In this document: positions 60,649-64,000 of the stretch, one piece after another
How the letters are laid out: every line of letters starts with the position of its first letter
How positions within the stretch are numbered: position 1 is the first letter of the stretch
Translations under genes and position numbers: made by a program
Notes under the pieces: generated by a model
Databases searched by the model: none
What the model saw: the letters and a program-made list of their open reading frames with translations, nothing else
Told to the model about the DNA's origin: nothing
Assembly (NCBI GenBank): GCA_029780415.1
Contig: JAKOYN010000117.1
Span: forward strand, 27,647 to 91,646
Reading direction: 5' to 3'
Length of the DNA stretch: 64,000 bases
Source of the DNA: RXIX01 sp003989075
GTDB taxonomy: Bacteria > Pseudomonadota > Gammaproteobacteria > Competibacterales > Competibacteraceae

Positions 60649-62157
60649 TCAGCAATTCACCATGGTGACGCCCAGACCGGCGGTGCCCATTTCCTTGAAT
60701 GGTGCGGGCAATGCCCGTCCTGTTTCCAGCATTGCCAGAATCACCCGGTCCAGATCCTCCCAATGTTGTGTGGCGATCTCGTTTTTCGCCAGCAGATAGG
60801 CGTTATAGGCTTTGATGGCGCCAAAGGCATTGCGCTCAATGCAGGGGATCAGCACAAAGCCGCCGACCGGGTCGCAGGACATGCCTAGATGATGCTCCAG
60901 GGCGCTGGTCGCGGCGATTTCCGTGGTGTCGAGTGGTGCGCCGCTGGCGTGGGCGAGCATGGCGGCGGCCATCGCCGAAGCAACGCCAATCTCGCCCTGA
61001 CAGCCGACTTCCGCGCCGGCGACGCTCGCGTTGTTCTTGCACAGGAAGCCCACCAGTCCCGCCGCCAGCAATCCCTGACGCATCGCGTCCTGAGAAAACT
61101 TCAATTGATGCTTCATCAGGTAAACCAGGGCGGGCAGAGTGCCGGCAGAACCCAGGGTAGGTGCAGTGACCGCCAGCCGGCCAGCGGCATTGCCTTCGGA
61201 CACGGCCAGCGCATAACTGCTCAGCCGATTCATGAATCCATCGCCATCGCTGGCGTTCTGGGCGCTCTGATACAGCCGCTTGGCCCGGCGATAAACCGGA
61301 AATGGCCCGGGCAGCACGCCTTCTTCACTCAGGCCCTGATTCACGCCATTTTCCATGGTGCTGAGCACCTGATCGAGATGCGCCAGAATCTCGGCATCGC
61401 CGACCTTCAGAATGGCCTTTTCATTTTCCAGCAGGATTTCATCAAGGTTTTTCTGACGATCCCGCGCCAGTTGCTTGAAAGCCGCCATGTTGCCATAGGG
61501 ATAGACGGGCTGGCCGCGATCCGCAGCCGGCTGGCCTTTCCACTGAAAGAAGCCGCCACCCGGTGAATAGTATTCGCGTTCGAACAGCACCGTGGCATCC
61601 GGTCCCATCAAGCGCATGATCAGCGTATTGGAGAAGGGATAGGTGTGCTTGACCTGATCCCAAACGATAGTGCTCTGATCCACGGTAAAGGTTTTACCAC
61701 CGATCTGAGTCGTATAGGAACGTTGAGTATCTTCCAGCTGGTCCATCAATGCGGTATCGCAGGTGTCCGGTTTCTGGCCCATCAGACCGGCTAGAATGGC
61801 CCGGTCAGTGCGATGGCCACGACCGGTAGCGCTCAGACTGCCAAACAGATGGGCCTGAATGGATTGGGCTTGATTCAGGGTTTCCGCAGGCAGTGCCGCG
61901 ACCGTCTCGCGGAAATTGCTGGCGATGCGCAGCGGTGCGATGGTGTGCGAGCTGGATGGCCCTGGACCGATCTTGAACAGATCAGTCAGGGTGGTGAGAA
62001 TCACCGGGTTATTGGGCGGGGCGTAGCATTTACCTAAGGGACCACCCGGAAAGTCCTGCGCTGGAATTCCGCGTGCGATGGCGCCAGGCGCAGGCGACAG
62101 CAGAGCCGCACTCGCGGAGGACAGAGCAGCGATCTTGAGAAAACAGCGACGGTCCAT
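60649..62157 (-). CDS. L-serine dehydratase [4Fe-4S] with a twin-arginine signal
   Basis: This 502-residue enzyme of the iron-sulfur L-serine ammonia-lyase family makes pyruvate and ammonia from L-serine. The substrate motif GPGPSSSHT is near residue 64. Cluster ligands Cys386, Cys428 and Cys439 have the same spacing (42 and 11) as in the Legionella enzyme as I recall it. The last residue is Cys502, matching the tail-in-mouth Cys that serves as fourth ligand. The N-terminus is unexpected: DRRCFLK, a hydrophobic core (IAALSSASAALL) and AIA before the mature start form a Tat signal peptide. The enzyme is therefore predicted periplasmic, exported folded with its cluster. A GGGAGG site precedes the ATG. 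It is divergent from the receptor-channel gene. Confidence 0.88.
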   Translation of the reverse strand: MDRRCFLKIAALSSASAALLSPAPGAIARGIPAQDFPGGPLGKCYAPPNNPVILTTLTDLFKIGPGPSSSHTIAPLRIASNFRETVAALPAETLNQAQSIQAHLFGSLSATGRGHRTDRAILAGLMGQKPDTCDTALMDQLEDTQRSYTTQIGGKTFTVDQSTIVWDQVKHTYPFSNTLIMRLMGPDATVLFEREYYSPGGGFFQWKGQPAADRGQPVYPYGNMAAFKQLARDRQKNLDEILLENEKAILKVGDAEILAHLDQVLSTMENGVNQGLSEEGVLPGPFPVYRRAKRLYQSAQNASDGDGFMNRLSSYALAVSEGNAAGRLAVTAPTLGSAGTLPALVYLMKHQLKFSQDAMRQGLLAAGLVGFLCKNNASVAGAEVGCQGEIGVASAMAAAMLAHASGAPLDTTEIAATSALEHHLGMSCDPVGGFVLIPCIERNAFGAIKAYNAYLLAKNEIATQHWEDLDRVILAMLETGRALPAPFKEMGTAGLGVTMVNC

Positions 62158-62207
62158 AACATACCTCCCGTTTTTGAAGAGATACTGATAGCTGATTGAT
62201 ACAACTC

Positions 62208-62213
62208 ATTATA
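62208..62213 (-). promoter_or_regulatory. Possible -10 element of the serine dehydratase gene
   Basis: On the minus strand these six bases read TATAAT, a perfect -10 hexamer, 51 bp before the dehydratase start codon. No matching -35 is seen at 16-18 bp, so the promoter may need an activator. The 178-bp divergent gap probably carries control sites for both genes. Confidence 0.35.
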
Positions 62214-62335
62214 ATCCAGCCGAAGATACCTGCGCGGTTCCAGGACTGGCGATTCGCATGCATCTGCTGCGCGATGTGTCTTTTGAATACTCATTTTCAG
62301 GCATAATCCATGTTTTTATTATGCAGATAGGTTCT

Positions 62336-63448
62336 ATGAAAATTGCGATGCTGACTGTCCTGCGGCGGTTAATAGTGATGCTATCACTGGCGATGGTCTG
62401 GATGCCTCCAGTATATGCGGAGAATCAGGGCCTGTCCGTACGCGCGGCCACTGTCGTATTGCCGCCTTTCGTGATCGATCAGGATGGCGTACTGACCGGT
62501 TTCAGTATTGAGATCTGGAATGAAATCAGCAAGCGCATGGGCGCCAAAACGACCTATCAGTTGATGCCAAGCGTGAAGGACGTTTTTGATGCCCTGCGTG
62601 ACGGCAATGCCGATATTGCTGTTTCCGGTCTTTTTTACACCTCCGAGCGCGACCGGGAATTCGAGTTTTCATATCCGATTCTGGAATCCGGTCTGCAGGT
62701 CATGGTGCGAAACAGTGCAAGTGGGGAGGTGGCGGCATTCTCGTCGCTCTGGCGCTTGCTGGATCTGTTGTTCTCGCGCGCAACTCTGGCTTGGCTGGGT
62801 ATTGCGCTGCTGTTCGTGGTTATGGCCGCGCATGTGGCCTGGCTACTGGAGCGGCGGCATCCGGATGGCATGATTCCTACCCAGAGTTATTTTCCCGGCA
62901 TCTTTTACGCCATGTATTGGGCGGCCGCGACTCTGTTGACTCAGGCGGTAGATCGATTTCCGGGCCGCTGGCTGGTGCGTACACTCTCGGTGCTCTGGAT
63001 GTTTGTCGGCATCAGCTTTGTCGCATCCTATACCGCTCAATTGACCACGAACCTGACGGTGCAGCAGATCAGAGGGGCGATCAATGGACCGGATGATTTG
63101 CATGGCAAGCGGGTTGCTACCCTGTCAGGTGGCTCTGCTGTTCGTTATCTCAGGGAACACGGCATTCAGGTCGTGGAGTTTGCGCAGACCAGCGAGATCT
63201 ATCAGGCGCTTCTGGATCGCAGGGTGGATGCCGTGCTGTTGGGTGCGGCGGGTCAGATTTACTACGCGACCCATGAGGGCCGGGGACTGGTGAGAGTCGT
63301 GGGGCCAGAGTTTAATAAAAATGATGTGGGCTTCATCTTTCCAGAGGAAACCATGCTGCGCAGAAAGGTCAATGGCGCTTTACTGAGCCTGCGCGAGGAT
63401 GGCACGTATCAGCGCATCCATGATAAGTGGGTTGAGTCGCCGCCGTGA
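62336..63448 (+). CDS. Ionotropic-glutamate-receptor-like channel
   Basis: This 370-residue membrane protein has the prokaryotic glutamate-receptor layout: signal peptide (1-28), ligand-binding lobe S1 (about 33-127), membrane helix (about 150-171), pore loop (about 186-210), second helix (about 213-232), and lobe S2 (about 250-368). The pore loop reads AAATLLTQAVDRFP and lacks the TVGYGD potassium filter of GluR0. The helix end SYTAQLTTNL resembles the SYTANLAAF gate of animal receptors. In S1, TSERDREFEFSYP keeps the ligand-binding Arg (R105). In S2, the usual acidic residue after VDAVLL is Gly, so the ligand may not be a standard alpha-amino acid. The ATG at 62336 starts the signal peptide. 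Confidence 0.82.
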   Translation: MKIAMLTVLRRLIVMLSLAMVWMPPVYAENQGLSVRAATVVLPPFVIDQDGVLTGFSIEIWNEISKRMGAKTTYQLMPSVKDVFDALRDGNADIAVSGLFYTSERDREFEFSYPILESGLQVMVRNSASGEVAAFSSLWRLLDLLFSRATLAWLGIALLFVVMAAHVAWLLERRHPDGMIPTQSYFPGIFYAMYWAAATLLTQAVDRFPGRWLVRTLSVLWMFVGISFVASYTAQLTTNLTVQQIRGAINGPDDLHGKRVATLSGGSAVRYLREHGIQVVEFAQTSEIYQALLDRRVDAVLLGAAGQIYYATHEGRGLVRVVGPEFNKNDVGFIFPEETMLRRKVNGALLSLREDGTYQRIHDKWVESPP

Positions 63449-63499
63449 GCATTTGTCGTCATCATCCATGATGCCGCCAAATGCTCATTGAGACTCAAC
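63446..63499 (+). terminator. Nested inverted repeat at the end of the receptor gene
   Basis: Inner arms TGAGCATTT (63446-63454) and AAATGCTCA (63479-63487) are perfect over 9 bp and include the stop codon. Outer arms GTTGAGT (63431-63437) and ACTCAAC (63493-63499) extend the symmetry. No T-tract follows. It probably ends transcription of the receptor gene before the insertion sequence. Confidence 0.5.
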
Positions 63500-63610
63500 C
63501 AGCCGACTCTAACGAGTAAACGAACGTGAATGAAGCGAAAGCGAGGGTAGTGGTTCAAATTTGGATGTTATAGACTGAAAGGATCAAGCTGATCCACGAA
63601 AGGTACGATC

Positions 63611-63867
63611 ATGGTAACCCTCACCTTACGCTGTCCATACTGTGCGAGTGACCGGCTCATCCGGTACGGCGTGACGGCCAAGGGCCAGCAGCGCTATCGG
63701 TGCCGGGCCTGTGGTCGGCAGCATCGCGAAAACCCCGGTTCCAATGCCTATTCGGACGCGGAACGGGAGACCATTTTGCGGGCCTACCAGGAACGCAGCA
63801 GCCTGCGAGGGCTCAGTCGCACCTTTGGCGTATCGCGCAACACGGTCACCGCCTGGCTGAAAAAAAA
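63611..63867 (+). CDS. insA: IS1-family InsA (zinc-finger/HTH part of the transposase)
   Basis: The frame starting at ATG 63611 encodes an N-terminal zinc finger (CPYCASD...YRCRACGRQH, four Cys) and a helix-turn-helix (LRGLSRTFGVSRNTVTAWL), as in InsA, which binds the IS1 ends. The coordinates end at the shift site. Unlike classic insA, this frame stays open to the window end, so no stop follows the shift site here. A slippery heptamer A_AAA_AAG at 63862-63868 is in the correct phase for a -1 shift into the InsB frame. Confidence 0.8.
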
Positions 63868-64000
63868 GCCCGGAGCCTGCCGCTGTTGGAGACGACCTTG
63901 CCCGCTGCTCAACCGGATGATGTCCTGGAACGGGATGAATTGTGGACTTTTGTGGGTCATCGCCGGCGTGGAGTGGTCTGGCTGTGGCTGGCCCTCTGTC
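63865..64000 (+). CDS. insB: IS1-family InsB' (catalytic part, -1 frame, partial)
   Basis: In the -1 frame after the slippery A-tract the sequence encodes a linker and then ERDELWTFVGHRRRGVVWLW, the start of the IS1 DDE domain with the first catalytic Asp. The active transposase would be the InsA-InsB' fusion made by programmed -1 ribosomal frameshifting. The coding sequence is cut by the window end. Confidence 0.78.

Larger units (their letters stand above)
63546..64000 (+). mobile_element. IS1-family insertion sequence, left part (cut by window end)
   Basis: The left end is placed at GGTAGTGGTTCAAATTTGG (63546 on), which resembles IS1-family termini. A two-frame transposase follows from 63611 and runs out of the window. 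The right end and target duplication cannot be seen. The element sits about 100 bp after the receptor-channel gene, marking this flank as a site of recent change. Confidence 0.75.

Noticed and set aside
63446..63487. The inverted repeat TGAGCATTT/AAATGCTCA as terminal repeats of the insertion sequence
   Set aside because: It overlaps the stop codon of the receptor gene and lies about 60 bp before the likely IS end, so a gene-end hairpin fits better.

Overview
The window reads as one chromosomal segment of a GC-rich gammaproteobacterium. The evidence is gene content: a gammaproteobacterial-type his operon followed by tatABC, MsbA, HldE, PilU, SthA, RF3, Mfd and MutS, plus a class III-like PHA synthase. 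PHA formation, XPB-Bax1 and AmmeMemoRadiSam together would fit a Competibacteraceae- or Chromatiales-like lineage, but that placement is an inference. Coding density is very high, gaps are mostly under 200 bp, and many neighbours overlap by 4-13 bp.

Layout. 1-3.0 kb: end of a sugar ABC transporter locus and two small unknown genes. 3.0-5.8 kb: an XPB-type helicase overlapping its Bax1 (DUF790) nuclease partner. 5.8-9.5 kb: a FecR-domain protein with a Gly/Ala repeat tail, convergent with a CHASE2-adenylate cyclase and a DUF2845 protein. 9.6-12.5 kb: a Gdt1-type transporter, RarD and a dihaem cytochrome c peroxidase, then a large nested inverted repeat. 12.6-16.6 kb: a FIST sensor directly followed by a PAS-GGDEF-EAL protein, then a DUF1499 lipoprotein. 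16.8-22.0 kb: hisBHAFIE and tatABC on one strand. 22.1-25.2 kb: a CorA-type channel and a visibly AT-richer single-gene island encoding a nuclease-helicase (DUF2075). 25.2-33.3 kb: mutS, a small ORF, purEK and, overlapping purK, a MoxR ATPase with a DUF5682 protein. 33.4-41.1 kb: prfC, an Aas-like acyltransferase/acyl-ACP synthetase, sthA, pilU and an aminotransferase. 41.1-46.4 kb: the hldE-FAD oxidoreductase-aldo/keto reductase operon and divergent msbA. 46.5-52.7 kb: an RMF-like protein, a Sel1 protein, tRNA-Thr(CGT) with its terminator, mfd, an HPt protein, a CYTH phosphatase and a YkuD enzyme. 52.7-59.4 kb: a DUF2064 protein, the three AmmeMemoRadiSam genes, rlmJ, a 3-mercaptopyruvate sulfurtransferase and an MltD-like lytic transglycosylase. 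59.5-64.0 kb: a PhaC-like protein, a Tat-signal-bearing L-serine dehydratase divergent from an ionotropic-glutamate-receptor-like channel, and the left end of an IS1-family element cut by the window edge.

The most unusual parts are these. (1) A [4Fe-4S] L-serine dehydratase with a twin-arginine signal lies back to back with a bacterial glutamate-receptor-like channel whose pore lacks the potassium filter and carries a eukaryote-like SYTAQL gate motif. (2) An XPB-Bax1 repair pair has its RED motif changed to RSD. (3) A MoxR-DUF5682 pair is fused into the purine operon without the usual vWA partner. (4) A FIST (NosP-like) protein is paired with a c-di-GMP enzyme. (5) A lone PD-(D/E)XK-DUF2075 gene is a candidate horizontally acquired defence gene.
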